From positions 1 through 64,000 of the forward strand of contig WGMD01000024.1 of the NCBI GenBank assembly GCA_016125255.1: a DNA stretch of 64,000 nt, written 5' to 3'. A model generated the notes under the pieces. The model made no database searches, was not told where the DNA came from, and worked only from the letters and a program-made list of their open reading frames with translations. The position numbers and the translations under genes were made by a program. This DNA comes from Planctomycetota bacterium. Lineage in GTDB: Bacteria > Planctomycetota > Phycisphaerae > Phycisphaerales > Zrk34. Below, piece by piece: positions 1 through 8,473 of this stretch. The first letter of the stretch is position 1, and every line of letters begins with the position of its first letter.

Positions 1-218
1 CCCAATCCGCACCTGCCGCGCGCATGGGCGCGCCCATGCGCACCGCGAAGGCAACCCCGTCGCGCCGGTGCGCGATCAATCAAGGACTTACAAAAACCCG
101 TGCGCACGCCCGAGGCGAATGTGACATCCCCATGCGCGTTTTGCGACGCACCGGTGCGAAAGATGACCCAATCGCCGCCGCGCACCTCCCGATATTTTTC
201 GCCGTCCCCGATGACCGG
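1..218. other. Window-edge non-coding stretch with a 22-bp perfect palindrome
   Basis: No convincing gene is visible here; the overlapping open frames read as low-complexity Arg/Ala/Gly shadow translations. Positions 20-41 form a perfect 22-bp palindrome centred between 30 and 31 (half-site GCGCATGGGCG). It could be an operator or a hairpin. There is no T-run, so it is not an intrinsic terminator by itself. Confidence 0.5.
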
Positions 219-1220
219 CTAGGCCGATGCCGCTCGGTCGATGAGCCGCAGCACCGGCGGCAGCAGCAGCAGCGATGCGCCATTGGCGATCACCAGCGCG
301 GTGAAGGTCGGCGCGTTGATCAGGTCCAGGTTGTAGAACGTCAGCGCGAGCGCCAGCGCCAATGGATGACCGATGACCATGCGGGCGGCGGAAGTCAGCG
401 TGGCGTTCCATGTCAATCGGCCGCGGCGCATGAGCACGATCGGCCCGAGCGTTTTGGCATCGCAGAAGACGATGAGCGTGACCAGCACGAGCAGCCCGTT
501 CATCGGGCCGATCAGATCGACCTGCGACCCGGCCAGCGCGCCCAGCAGCGGCAGAAACACGAAACACCAGAGCGGTTGATCATCGACGCCCTTGACCGGC
601 CGGGGGCGCGGCAGGGTCGGCATCGCGCAGGCGAGGACGAAGGCGATGCCCCAGACGCGGTTCGGCGCCAGGTCGGGGGCGAAGCGCACGTAGAGTCCGC
701 CGACGATCGCGGCGGCCAGGGCGCTGGTGAGCACGGCGCTGGCGAGCAGGACGTGCGTCGGCCGGGTCTGCGCCAACATGCGGGCGCCGGTGATATAGAG
801 CGCGACGAGCACGGCGGGGAGGCCCAGACTCATGAACGTCAGCAGCCGGCGCTGCACAAGGGCCTTGTCACGGGCGAGGGCCAGGTCGGCAAGTCGCTGG
901 GCGCTTAAGGTGCGGAGTCGGTCGATGTAGTCGTGACTGACGCCGGTGGATTGGGCGGCGGCGATGGCCTGTGCGGCGTCGCGGCGGGCCTGCTCCAGTT
1001 GATGCGACTCGTCGACGGCGCCGGCCAGAAGCTGGCGATGCAGTTGCGGCGCGGCCCGGCCGAGCACGGTCGGGCCGATGAGAATCCCGGCGATCAGCGC
1101 GCCGACGAGGCGTGTCGAACCGAGGCGCAGGGCGAGCATCGCCCCCAGCGACCCGGCGGCCAGAAGGACCGCCGCCGCGGTGAGCAGGGCTGGGACGGTG
1201 TCGACGGAAAGCATGGGCAT
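219..1220 (-). CDS. Kef/CPA2-like cation:proton antiporter-type membrane protein
   Basis: The 333-residue product is strongly hydrophobic, with about eight predicted membrane segments. Near residues 33-54 it carries a stretch (VGALIAGILIGPTVLG) typical of the N-terminus of Kef/NhaP-type monovalent cation:proton antiporters, which supports the family call. Between the first hairpin and the remaining helices (about residues 55-125) lies a charged, Ala/Gln/Arg-rich helical segment that classical antiporters do not have at this place, and the total is shorter than the usual 380-400 residues. The family is known to exchange Na+ or K+ for H+ across the inner membrane. Transport here is inferred only, and the protein could be a degenerate relative. 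It stands alone, divergent from the lipoprotein gene. Confidence 0.55.
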   Translation of the reverse strand: MPMLSVDTVPALLTAAAVLLAAGSLGAMLALRLGSTRLVGALIAGILIGPTVLGRAAPQLHRQLLAGAVDESHQLEQARRDAAQAIAAAQSTGVSHDYIDRLRTLSAQRLADLALARDKALVQRRLLTFMSLGLPAVLVALYITGARMLAQTRPTHVLLASAVLTSALAAAIVGGLYVRFAPDLAPNRVWGIAFVLACAMPTLPRPRPVKGVDDQPLWCFVFLPLLGALAGSQVDLIGPMNGLLVLVTLIVFCDAKTLGPIVLMRRGRLTWNATLTSAARMVIGHPLALALALTFYNLDLINAPTFTALVIANGASLLLLPPVLRLIDRAASA

Positions 1221-1313
1221 ACGTTACACGCCCCGCCGGTCCGTGTCGCGGCGGTCCCGGAAGCGCCCGCTCGACATGGGGCGACGCGACCGGTAACATC
1301 TGCCTTTTAACGC

Positions 1314-1832
1314 ATGGGAGCGATTCACCGAATGTCGCGGGCAACACAGAGCATGATGCTGATCGCCGTGCTGGCGGCGATGACGCTCACGGGCTGCGGC
1401 CCGATCAAGATGCCGCGCATGCCCGTGCCGGTGCAGGACCCGACGACGGACATCGCTTCGGTCAATCTCGTCGACGCGTCGGAGAAGGCGGGCAAGTATG
1501 ACATCACGATCACGCTCGTGAACCCCAACAACTTCGAGTTGCCGATGACCTTCGCCACGTACAGCTTGACCGTCGGCGAGCGGACCTACGAAGGCAGCGC
1601 GATTCCGAATACGACGCTGCCCGCCCTGTCGCAGATTCAGTTCACCGTCCCGGCGGTGCTCGAGGGCCCCGCCGCCGCCGGTCAGAATTTCACGGCCGAG
1701 GGAACCATCACGCTCAATCCGCCCGGCCAGATCCGCCAGCTCATCTACGAATTGGGCATCCCCATGCCCACCGCCCACTTCGACGGACAAGGCACCGTCC
1801 AATCCACCTTGACGCCGACCGCCAAACCCTGA
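1314..1832 (+). CDS. LEA14-like (WHy domain) lipoprotein
   Basis: A small predicted lipoprotein of up to 172 residues; an ATG at 1332 (MSRATQ) gives a more typical signal peptide. The N-terminus has a hydrophobic stretch ending in the lipobox LTGC, so it should be lipidated on the Cys and anchored in a membrane. The remainder is all-beta and resembles the LEA14/WHy fold: an alternating stretch DITITLVNPNNFELP, followed by a segment about a 'basic' alternative strand and a closing beta strand before a Pro-rich tail. Such domains are linked to desiccation or envelope stress, but no specific role can be read from the sequence. It sits directly upstream of the HAD gene in the same direction. Confidence 0.7.
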   Translation: MGAIHRMSRATQSMMLIAVLAAMTLTGCGPIKMPRMPVPVQDPTTDIASVNLVDASEKAGKYDITITLVNPNNFELPMTFATYSLTVGERTYEGSAIPNTTLPALSQIQFTVPAVLEGPAAAGQNFTAEGTITLNPPGQIRQLIYELGIPMPTAHFDGQGTVQSTLTPTAKP

Positions 1833-1914
1833 TTCGCCATCGCCCTTCCCCCGCCGCCCCGCTCCGCCTATCATGACCCTCCCCCCGCAAGCCCCGGATC
1901 GCCCCCTGCCTCCG

Positions 1915-1952
1915 CCCCCTGATCCCCGATCCCCAACCCCCGATCCCCGAAC
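1915..1952. repeat. Short CCCCGATC-type tandem repeat
   Basis: A degenerate tandem of an 8-11 base word (CCCCGATC variants) occupies the gap immediately before the HAD gene ATG. An upstream ATG at 1873 would translate it as a Pro/Asp/Arg low-complexity leader, which argues for the downstream start. Confidence 0.6.
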
Positions 1953-1953
1953 A

Positions 1954-2592
1954 ATGCCCCGTCCCGCTATCGAACTTGTCTGCTTCGACCTCGGCGGCGT
2001 CCTCTTGCGCTGCGTGAGCGGATGGGCGCACGCCTGCCAAATCGCCGGCGTGCCGATGCTCGACGCCATCGCCGACCCCGCCAATCGCGACCCGTTCCTG
2101 CGGGCGTCGCACGCCATGGAAGTCGGCCGCATCACCCCCGATCAGTTCATCGACCGCATCACCGAATTGAGCCCCTACACGCGCGATCAGGTTCAGGCCG
2201 TCCTCAGCGCGTGGATCATCGGCGTCTACGACGGCGTCGATGCCCTCCTCGACCGACTCCTCGCCGCCAATGTCCGCATCGCCCTGCTTTCCAACACCAA
2301 CGCGCTGCACTGGTCGTTCATCGAGCACGAGGACCGCTACAAAATCGTCGACCGCATCCCCCACCGTTTCGCCAGCCACCTCATCGGCGCCCGCAAACCC
2401 GACGGCCCGGCGTATCAGCATGTCGAAACCGCGCTGGGCGTCGATCCCGAATCGATCCTCTTCTTCGATGACCTGGAGGAGAACATCACCGGAGCCGTCT
2501 GGCAACACTGGCACACCCAGCGCATCGACCCCGCCGGGGACACCGCTTCGCAAATCGAAAAATACCTCAAGCGCTACGGCGTGATGGATTAG
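1954..2592 (+). CDS. HAD-superfamily hydrolase (HAD-IA, YihX-like)
   Basis: A 212-residue haloacid-dehalogenase-type phosphatase. All four HAD motifs are visible: motif I around residues 6-13 (CFDLGGVLL, nucleophilic Asp), motif II LLSNTN near residue 110, motif III Lys in GARKPDGP near residue 150, and motif IV FFDDLEEN near residue 170. The cap insertion between motifs I and II is helical, as in the HAD-IA (YihX/epoxide-hydrolase N-terminal) group. The likely reaction is dephosphorylation of a small phosphometabolite in the cytoplasm; the substrate is unknown. The start at 1954 is preferred over an in-frame ATG at 1873 because the intervening residues are a translated CCCCGATC repeat. Its own promoter was not recognised. 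Confidence 0.85.
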   Translation: MPRPAIELVCFDLGGVLLRCVSGWAHACQIAGVPMLDAIADPANRDPFLRASHAMEVGRITPDQFIDRITELSPYTRDQVQAVLSAWIIGVYDGVDALLDRLLAANVRIALLSNTNALHWSFIEHEDRYKIVDRIPHRFASHLIGARKPDGPAYQHVETALGVDPESILFFDDLEENITGAVWQHWHTQRIDPAGDTASQIEKYLKRYGVMD

Positions 2593-2594
2593 GA

Positions 2595-2622
2595 GTTTCT
2601 GGTTTCCAGTTTCTGGTTTCTT
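2595..2622. repeat. Two direct copies of a 14-bp word
   Basis: Two adjacent 14-bp near-copies (GTTTCTGGTTTCCA then GTTTCTGGTTTCTT) lie in the gap before purL, followed to about 2660 by a G-rich/TTTCG-rich tail. This belongs to the class of short word-like repeats seen elsewhere in the window. Confidence 0.55.
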
Positions 2623-2682
2623 GTTGCGGGGGCTCCGGGGGTTCGGGTTTCGAGTTTGGGGATTCGCGTTTACAATCCACCT

Positions 2683-5600
2683 ATGACCACCCTTCAAACA
2701 CATCCCGCGGCCGAGATCGCTCCGCAGCGTGTCTGGCGCGTCGAGGTTCATCCGCTTCACGAAACCGATGATCCGCGTGCGGCCAGTCTCGCGCACGAAG
2801 TCGCCGACCTGCATCTCGCGCCGTCGCTGACGAAAGTCACCAGTGCGCGCGTCTATCTGATTCAGGGGCCGTTCGACGAGGCGACGATCCGCCGCATCGC
2901 CTCCGAACTGCTCACCGACCCGATCGATCAGCGCTACACGCTGGGCGCGACGCCGGCGACCGACGGCGCTTCGCTCATCGAAGTGCATTACCTGCCGGGC
3001 GTGATGGACCCCGTCGCCCTGTCGGCCCAGGACGCCATCGCCGAAATGACCGGCGGGGGAAAATGCCAAGTGCGCACGGGCTTCCGCTACGACCTGAGCG
3101 GCATCGACGGCGCGACGGCTCAGACGATCGCGAGCCGCCTGCTCGCCAATGCGGTGATTCAATCGGTGAGTTTCGAGCCGCAGTGTCCGGAGCATTTCAT
3201 CGAGGGCCGGCCGTACGAGATGACGCTCACGCATGTGCCGATCCGCGACTTGGACGACGCGGCGCTCGTCAAAATGTCGCGCGAGGCGCATCTGTTTTTG
3301 TCGCTCACGGAGATGCAGGCGATTCGTCAGTATTACCGTGACGCCGGGCGGGAGCCGACGGATGTGGAGCTTGAAACGCTCGCGCAGACGTGGAGCGAGC
3401 ATTGCGTTCACAAGACGCTCAAGTCGCGGATTCGATACGTGGAAAGCTCAGACATGGCGATGCCCGGGCGTTCAGCGTGGACGAATCGCCCGGGGCATAC
3501 GATCGACGCGGACGGGGCGCTGATCATCGACAATCTCTTGAAAAGCACCATCGCCGCCGCGACGAACAAGCTCATCGCCGACGGGCTCAACTGGTGCATC
3601 AGCGTGTTCGTCGACAACGCGGGGATCATCCGCTTCGACGATGAACATGCGGTGACGTTCAAGGTCGAGACGCACAACCACCCCAGCGCGATCGAACCCT
3701 ACGGCGGCGCGGCGACGGGCATCGGCGGGTGCATCCGCGACACGATGGGCACGGGACTGGCCGCCAAACCCATCGCCAACACCGACATCTTCGCCGTCGC
3801 CGATCCGAACACGCCCCCGGAAAGTTTGCCCAAGGGTGTGTTGCACCCAAGGCGCGTGCTCAAGCAGGTCGTCGCCGGCGTGCGGGACTACGGCAACCGG
3901 ATGGGCATTCCGACGGTCAACGGCGCGGTCGCCTTCGATGACCGCTACCTCGGCAATCCGCTCGTGTTCGCGGGGTCGGTGGGGCTGATCCCCAATGACA
4001 AATGCTTCGGCTCCGCCAAGGCGGGCGACCGCATCATCGTGCTCGGCGGGCGCACCGGGCGCGACGGGATTCACGGCGCGACGTTCAGTTCCGCCGAACT
4101 GACCGACACGCACGCCGACGAATTCTCCCACGCTGTGCAGATCGGCAACGCCATCACGGAAAAGAAAACGCTCGACGTGATTCTCCAGGCGCGCGATCAC
4201 GCCGGCGGCTGTTTGTACAACGCCATCACCGACTGCGGGGCCGGGGGATTCAGCTCGGCGGTGGGCGAGATGGGCGAAAAGCTCGGGGCGCATGTGCAGC
4301 TTGAAAAAGCCCCGCTCAAATATGACGGGCTTTCGTACACTGAAATCTGGATCAGCGAAGCGCAGGAACGCATGGTCATGGCGGTGTCGCCGGACAAGGT
4401 GGCGACGCTCGCCGCGCTGTGCGAAGCGGAGGACGTCGAGATCTGCGATCTGGGCGAATTCGGCACGGACAACGCCGAGCTGGTGCTGACCTATCGCGGA
4501 ACCGAAGTCGGCCGCCTCGCCATGCACCTCCTGCACGAAGGCATCCCCCAGCCGGTGCGCGAAGCGGCATGGGAGTGCGGAGTTGGGCGTTCGGAGTGCG
4601 GAGTGAAAACCTCCGCGCCTTCTCACTCCACACTCCACACTCCACACTCCGCACTCCGCAAGACGCTTATTTCGCTTCTCGCCAATCCCAACATCGCCTC
4701 CAAGCACTGGGTCATTCGCCAGTACGATCACGAAGTGCAGGCGGGGTCGGTGGTCAAACCGCTGACCGGTCCGCAGATGGACGGTCCCAGCGACGCGGCG
4801 GTGCTGCGTCCCAAGCTCACTTCGCAGCGCGGCATCGCCCTGTCATGCGGTCTGCAATCGGCGCTGGGCGATGTGGACCCGTACTGGATGACGCTGGCGG
4901 CGATTGATGAAGCGGTGCGCAATGCGGTGTGCGTCGGCGCCCGGCCGGATCGCGTGGCGATTCTCGACAACTTCTGCTGGGCCGACTGCTCCAAGCCCGC
5001 CAACCTCGGCTCGCTCGTCCGGGCGGCCGAGGCGTGCTACGACGGAGCGCTCGCCTACCGCACGCCGTTCATCTCGGGCAAGGACTCGCTCAATAATCAG
5101 TTCACCACGGACGAAGGCAAGACCATCGCGATCCCGCCGACGCTGCTCATCAGCGCGATCGGCATCGTTGATGATGTGAACAACTGCGTGACAATGGACG
5201 CGAAAACGCCGGGGAACATGCTGATCCTCGTCGGCGTGACGACGCCGCAGATGGGCGCCTCCGCCGCTTGCGGCTTGGCAACTTCCGACATCCCGCGCGT
5301 CGATCTCACGACCGCGCCGAAAGTTCTCGCCGCCGTCGCCGACCTGATCGGGGCGGGTTTCGTCCGCAGCGCGCACGACTGTTCCGAAGGCGGTCTGCTT
5401 GTCGCCGCCACGGAGATGGCTTTCGCCGGCCGCCTCGGCTTGGACCTGAACCTCGCCGGCGTCCCCCGCCCCCGCAATGGCGACCTTTCCGACTTCGCCG
5501 CATGCTTTGCCGAGACGCCGACGCGCGTGCTTTTGGAAATCGAGCCCGACCGCTTCGACGCCCTCGCCCGCAAGCTCCGCGCCGCGAACATCCCCTTCGG

Positions 5601-5721
5601 GCACGTCGGCACGTTCAACGACGGTAACCGTCTCGTCGTGCGGGATGACCAGTCGAAGATCGCAGCGGAATGGACGAACGACGAAATGCTCGACACCTGG
5701 CTCAAACCGCTGGACTGGTAA
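2683..5721 (+). CDS. purL: Phosphoribosylformylglycinamidine synthase, synthetase subunit with fused tandem PurS-like domains
   Basis: A 1012-residue ATP-dependent FGAM synthetase for the fourth step of purine synthesis (FGAR + ATP + glutamine-derived ammonia to FGAM). Residues 1-170 look like two consecutive PurS-like alpha/beta domains (the second begins near EVHYLPGVMDP and ends near LLANAVIQSVSFEP). After these come the linker, the Trp-rich QTWSEHCVHKT stretch, the ETHNHPSAIEPYGGAATG catalytic/ATP motif near residue 328, and the second AIRS-like half after about residue 665. The length exceeds small PurL (about 740) because of the fused N-terminus, yet the glutaminase is separate and follows as purQ. 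Residues about 631-660 (4572-4659) are an in-frame translated hairpin repeat between the halves. The ATG at 2683 is chosen over 2656 because the upstream codons translate repeat sequence. Confidence 0.93.
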   Translation: MTTLQTHPAAEIAPQRVWRVEVHPLHETDDPRAASLAHEVADLHLAPSLTKVTSARVYLIQGPFDEATIRRIASELLTDPIDQRYTLGATPATDGASLIEVHYLPGVMDPVALSAQDAIAEMTGGGKCQVRTGFRYDLSGIDGATAQTIASRLLANAVIQSVSFEPQCPEHFIEGRPYEMTLTHVPIRDLDDAALVKMSREAHLFLSLTEMQAIRQYYRDAGREPTDVELETLAQTWSEHCVHKTLKSRIRYVESSDMAMPGRSAWTNRPGHTIDADGALIIDNLLKSTIAAATNKLIADGLNWCISVFVDNAGIIRFDDEHAVTFKVETHNHPSAIEPYGGAATGIGGCIRDTMGTGLAAKPIANTDIFAVADPNTPPESLPKGVLHPRRVLKQVVAGVRDYGNRMGIPTVNGAVAFDDRYLGNPLVFAGSVGLIPNDKCFGSAKAGDRIIVLGGRTGRDGIHGATFSSAELTDTHADEFSHAVQIGNAITEKKTLDVILQARDHAGGCLYNAITDCGAGGFSSAVGEMGEKLGAHVQLEKAPLKYDGLSYTEIWISEAQERMVMAVSPDKVATLAALCEAEDVEICDLGEFGTDNAELVLTYRGTEVGRLAMHLLHEGIPQPVREAAWECGVGRSECGVKTSAPSHSTLHTPHSALRKTLISLLANPNIASKHWVIRQYDHEVQAGSVVKPLTGPQMDGPSDAAVLRPKLTSQRGIALSCGLQSALGDVDPYWMTLAAIDEAVRNAVCVGARPDRVAILDNFCWADCSKPANLGSLVRAAEACYDGALAYRTPFISGKDSLNNQFTTDEGKTIAIPPTLLISAIGIVDDVNNCVTMDAKTPGNMLILVGVTTPQMGASAACGLATSDIPRVDLTTAPKVLAAVADLIGAGFVRSAHDCSEGGLLVAATEMAFAGRLGLDLNLAGVPRPRNGDLSDFAACFAETPTRVLLEIEPDRFDALARKLRAANIPFGHVGTFNDGNRLVVRDDQSKIAAEWTNDEMLDTWLKPLDW
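4572..4659. repeat. Hairpin word repeat inserted in frame within purL
   Basis: The left arm (4572-4606) holds two copies of GGAGTGCGGAGT. The right arm (4623-4659) holds four imperfect copies of the complementary word CACTCC/ACACTCC. The arms can pair into an imperfect hairpin with a short loop. The element keeps the reading frame and adds about 30 Ser/His/Thr/Gly-rich residues in the linker between the two halves of PurL. Confidence 0.75.
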
Positions 5722-5772
5722 ACCCCCGGAACGCTCCCCCGGAACGCTCCCTCGCGGCGCGGCTAAACTATC

Positions 5773-6549
5773 ATGGACATGAAACCCAACACCCTCATCA
5801 TCCGCACCGCCGGGACCAACTGCGATCTCGAACTGGCGCACGCCTTCGAGCTCGCCGGGGCGGACGTGCAGCGCGTGCATCTCAATGATCTGATCGCCCG
5901 GCCCGAGCAGTTGGATGCTTTTGACATGCTGGCCCTCGCCGGCGGGTTCAGCTACGGCGACGACATCGCCGCCGGCCGCATCTTCGCCAATCGCCTTCGT
6001 CACGCGCTCTATCCCGCGCTGCGCAGTTTCATCGCGGCGGGCAAACCCGTGATCGGCATCTGCAACGGGTTCCAGCTCATGGTCAAGGCGGGGCTTCTGC
6101 CCGGCTTCGAGCTGCCCGAGGACGGCGCGCCGCCGCAGATCGTGACGCTGACGGACAATGCCAACATGCGCTTCATCGACCAATGGGTCGGCGTCCGCGT
6201 CGAACCCGAAACCGTCTGCATCTGGACGCAGGGGCTCGATCGCTTCGAGTTGCCCATCGCGCATGGCGAAGGGCGATTCCTCGCCGACGATGCGGTGCTC
6301 GATCGGCTCGAAGCGCAGAAGCAGGTCGCGCTGCGATACACCGACAATCCCAACGGGTCCAGGCGCGACATCGCCGGCGTGTGCGACCCGACCGGGCTCG
6401 TCTTCGGCCTCATGCCCCACCCCGAACGCTTCACGCATAAAACCAATCACCCCCATTGGACCCGCAAGACGATCACGTCCCCGGCGGGCCTGAAGATGTT
6501 CACCAATGCCGTGGCGCACGTGACCCAGACCGCTGCCGCCGCATCATGA
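5773..6549 (+). CDS. purQ: Phosphoribosylformylglycinamidine synthase, glutamine amidotransferase subunit
   Basis: A 258-residue class I glutamine amidotransferase that supplies ammonia to PurL. The visible elements are the N-terminal RTAGTNCDLE stretch, the GGFSYGDDI motif near residue 56, the nucleophile elbow GICNGFQLM (Cys near residue 97), and the C-terminal catalytic His/Glu in LMPHPERF near residue 217. Length and motif order fit the PurQ family. It lies about 50 bases after purL, so the pair is probably cotranscribed and forms the FGAM synthetase complex. Its stop codon overlaps the ATG of the next gene (ATGA), suggesting translational coupling. An ATG two codons downstream (5779) is an alternative start. 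Confidence 0.95.
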   Translation: MDMKPNTLIIRTAGTNCDLELAHAFELAGADVQRVHLNDLIARPEQLDAFDMLALAGGFSYGDDIAAGRIFANRLRHALYPALRSFIAAGKPVIGICNGFQLMVKAGLLPGFELPEDGAPPQIVTLTDNANMRFIDQWVGVRVEPETVCIWTQGLDRFELPIAHGEGRFLADDAVLDRLEAQKQVALRYTDNPNGSRRDIAGVCDPTGLVFGLMPHPERFTHKTNHPHWTRKTITSPAGLKMFTNAVAHVTQTAAAAS

Positions 6550-6851
6550 GCATCGAACACGACACGGCGCGTCACTGCTTTTATCAGCGCTGCGGCGAAT
6601 ACGAAGCCGTCCTCATGTACGCCCGGCGCGACCGCGTCATCGACCTCTATCACATCTACGTGCCGGACCCCTGTCGCAACCGCGGCCTCGCCGGCTACCT
6701 CCTCGCCGCCGCCTTCGACTTCGCCCGGGCCGAAACTCTCAAAGTCATCCCCACCTGCCCCTTCATCCGCAACGATTTCCTCCCGCGTTTTCCGCAGTAT
6801 CACGACATCGTCGACTTCGACGCACAGCCGTTTCCCTTTCGCGGAATCTGA
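6546..6851 (+). CDS. Small GNAT-type acetyltransferase (YjdJ-like)
   Basis: A 101-residue protein resembling the short N-acetyltransferase-like group (Gtn/YjdJ, GNAT_2). It shows the beta-strand stretch HIYVPDPCRNRGLAGYLL, which carries the acetyl-CoA pyrophosphate-binding R-x-R-G-x-A/G pattern near residue 45, then IPTCPFIRNDF, typical of this subfamily near its end. It starts on the ATG that overlaps the purQ stop codon. The acceptor substrate is unknown. Proteins of this type are single-domain and cytoplasmic, and the coupling to purQ may be only positional. Confidence 0.8.
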   Translation: MSIEHDTARHCFYQRCGEYEAVLMYARRDRVIDLYHIYVPDPCRNRGLAGYLLAAAFDFARAETLKVIPTCPFIRNDFLPRFPQYHDIVDFDAQPFPFRGI

Positions 6852-6875
6852 ACGCTGGCGTGCTATGCTTTGAGC

Positions 6876-7445
6876 ATGCTTACTGATGCAATCAAGAACA
6901 TCATTCGCGAAGTCGACGCCCTGCGCGAGCAGGTGGATGATCACTGGCAGATTCCGGCGGATGAGGGCATGTTGCTTTATCAGCTTGTCAAAGCGGCGCG
7001 GTGTGTGAGCGTGTGCGAGATCGGGACGAGTTACGGGTTTTCGACGCTGCATCTGGCGGCGGCGGCGCGGGGGAGCGGCGGGTACGTGCACACGATCGAC
7101 GCCGAGCCGCGCAAGACGAAGGCGGCGACGGAGTATCTCAAACGCGCGGGGCTGCTCGATGCGGTGACGCTGCACACGGGCAAGGCGCAGGACGTGCTCA
7201 AGACGATGAAGCCGGCGAAGCCGTTCGATTTTGCGTTCATCGATGCGTGGAAGGATCAGAGTTTTGAGTATCTGGAAGCGCTGATGCCGCATCTCGGGGC
7301 GCGGGCGATTTTGACCACGGACAACATTTCGACGCATCCCGATGAGCTGTCGGGCTTCGTCAAACATCTGCGCTCGCTGCCGGGGGCGACCAGTTGTCCG
7401 GTCGATGTGGGCAACGGGTTTGAGCTGACGATTCTCGATCGTTAA
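6876..7445 (+). CDS. Class I SAM-dependent O-methyltransferase (Methyltransf_24-like)
   Basis: About 189 residues with a Rossmann-type SAM fold. Motif I VCEIGTSYGFSTL lies near residue 48, the acidic residue ending strand beta-2 in HTIDAEPRK near residue 72, and the post-strand-4 segment FDFAFIDAWKDQSFEYL near residue 117, characteristic of the caffeoyl-CoA-type/Methyltransf_24 group. The start is ATG 6876; a TTG two codons upstream (6870) is possible. The acceptor is unknown and the protein should be cytoplasmic. The TAA stop overlaps by four bases the stop of the convergent oxidoreductase gene. Confidence 0.85.
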   Translation: MLTDAIKNIIREVDALREQVDDHWQIPADEGMLLYQLVKAARCVSVCEIGTSYGFSTLHLAAAARGSGGYVHTIDAEPRKTKAATEYLKRAGLLDAVTLHTGKAQDVLKTMKPAKPFDFAFIDAWKDQSFEYLEALMPHLGARAILTTDNISTHPDELSGFVKHLRSLPGATSCPVDVGNGFELTILDR

Positions 7446-8425
7446 CCGCGCATTTTGATGACGATCTTGCCGTGCACCGTGCCCGTCTCCTGCTCGGCGT
7501 GCGCGGCGGGCAGATCGTCCAGCGCGATCACCTTGTGCAGACACGTTTTCAATTTCCCCGCGTCGATCAACTCGGCGGCGGTGGCGAGCATTTCGCCCTG
7601 CGACTCGACGTTCATGTTGTGCAATTGCTTGGCGCCCATGAACTCCATGTGCAGCGTGGCGTTCTTGCGGAAAAGCGCGGGGACGATGCGGCCGTTGTCA
7701 TTGAGCACGATCGTCACCATGCGCCCCAGCGGCGCGACGCAGTCGAGGGACTGATCGAAGACCGGCCCCCCCACCGTGTCGAACACGACGGGGCAGAGTT
7801 TCCCGCCGGTTTCCTCCTTGACGCGCTCGATGATGTTTTCAGACTTGTAGTTGATGACGACGTCGGCGCCGAGTTTTTTGCACAGGGCGACGGAGTCATC
7901 GGTGCTCGCGGTGGTGAACACGCGGCAGCCGTGATGATGAGCGAGTTGAAGCGCGATATGCCCGACGCCCCCGGCCCCGGCGTGAATCAAGACCGTCTCG
8001 CCGCGATGCATCCCGACACGCTCGTGCAGGGCCTCCCATGCCGTGAGCGTCACCAGGGGAAAAGCCGCGGCGGTGACGTGATCGATGCTTTTGGGCTTGA
8101 TCGCCAGCACGCGCGCATCGACGAGCACATACTCCGCGTGCGCGCCATGCTTGAAAAGCGAAGGCGAGGCGTACACTTCGTCGCCGACTTTGAAGTGCGC
8201 GACGTTGGGCCCGATCGCGGCGATGACGCCTGAGACGTCATACCCCGGTATCAACGGAAACGTTTTGGGCCCGTGCAGTCCCTTGCGGATTTTCGTGTCG
8301 ACGGGGTTGAGGGCCGCGGCGTGGACTTCGACGAGGACTTCGCCGCTTGCGGGCGTCGGCTTGGGCATGTCGGCGAGTTTGAGAACGTCGGGGCCGCCGA
8401 ATTGAGTGATGGTCATCGCGCGCAT
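7442..8425 (-). CDS. Zinc-independent MDR oxidoreductase (NAD(P)H:quinone oxidoreductase type)
   Basis: A 327-residue medium-chain dehydrogenase/reductase of the quinone-oxidoreductase/zeta-crystallin branch. The GroES-like N-terminal half (MTITQFGGPDVLKL onward, with PGYDVSGVIAAIGPNV) is followed by the NADPH-binding half with AGAGGVGHIALQLAHHHG near residue 145. The structural and catalytic zinc ligands of alcohol dehydrogenases are absent. The likely role is NADPH-dependent reduction of quinones or enones in the cytoplasm. The start at 8425 (MRAMTI) is chosen because the longer frame to 8749 crosses into the divergent aminotransferase gene. It converges on and overlaps the methyltransferase stop. 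Confidence 0.87.
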   Translation of the reverse strand: MRAMTITQFGGPDVLKLADMPKPTPASGEVLVEVHAAALNPVDTKIRKGLHGPKTFPLIPGYDVSGVIAAIGPNVAHFKVGDEVYASPSLFKHGAHAEYVLVDARVLAIKPKSIDHVTAAAFPLVTLTAWEALHERVGMHRGETVLIHAGAGGVGHIALQLAHHHGCRVFTTASTDDSVALCKKLGADVVINYKSENIIERVKEETGGKLCPVVFDTVGGPVFDQSLDCVAPLGRMVTIVLNDNGRIVPALFRKNATLHMEFMGAKQLHNMNVESQGEMLATAAELIDAGKLKTCLHKVIALDDLPAAHAEQETGTVHGKIVIKMRG

Positions 8426-8473
8426 GGGGTCGCTCCCTGTTCGAAAGTCGAGGCATTGTACAATAGCCCGACC

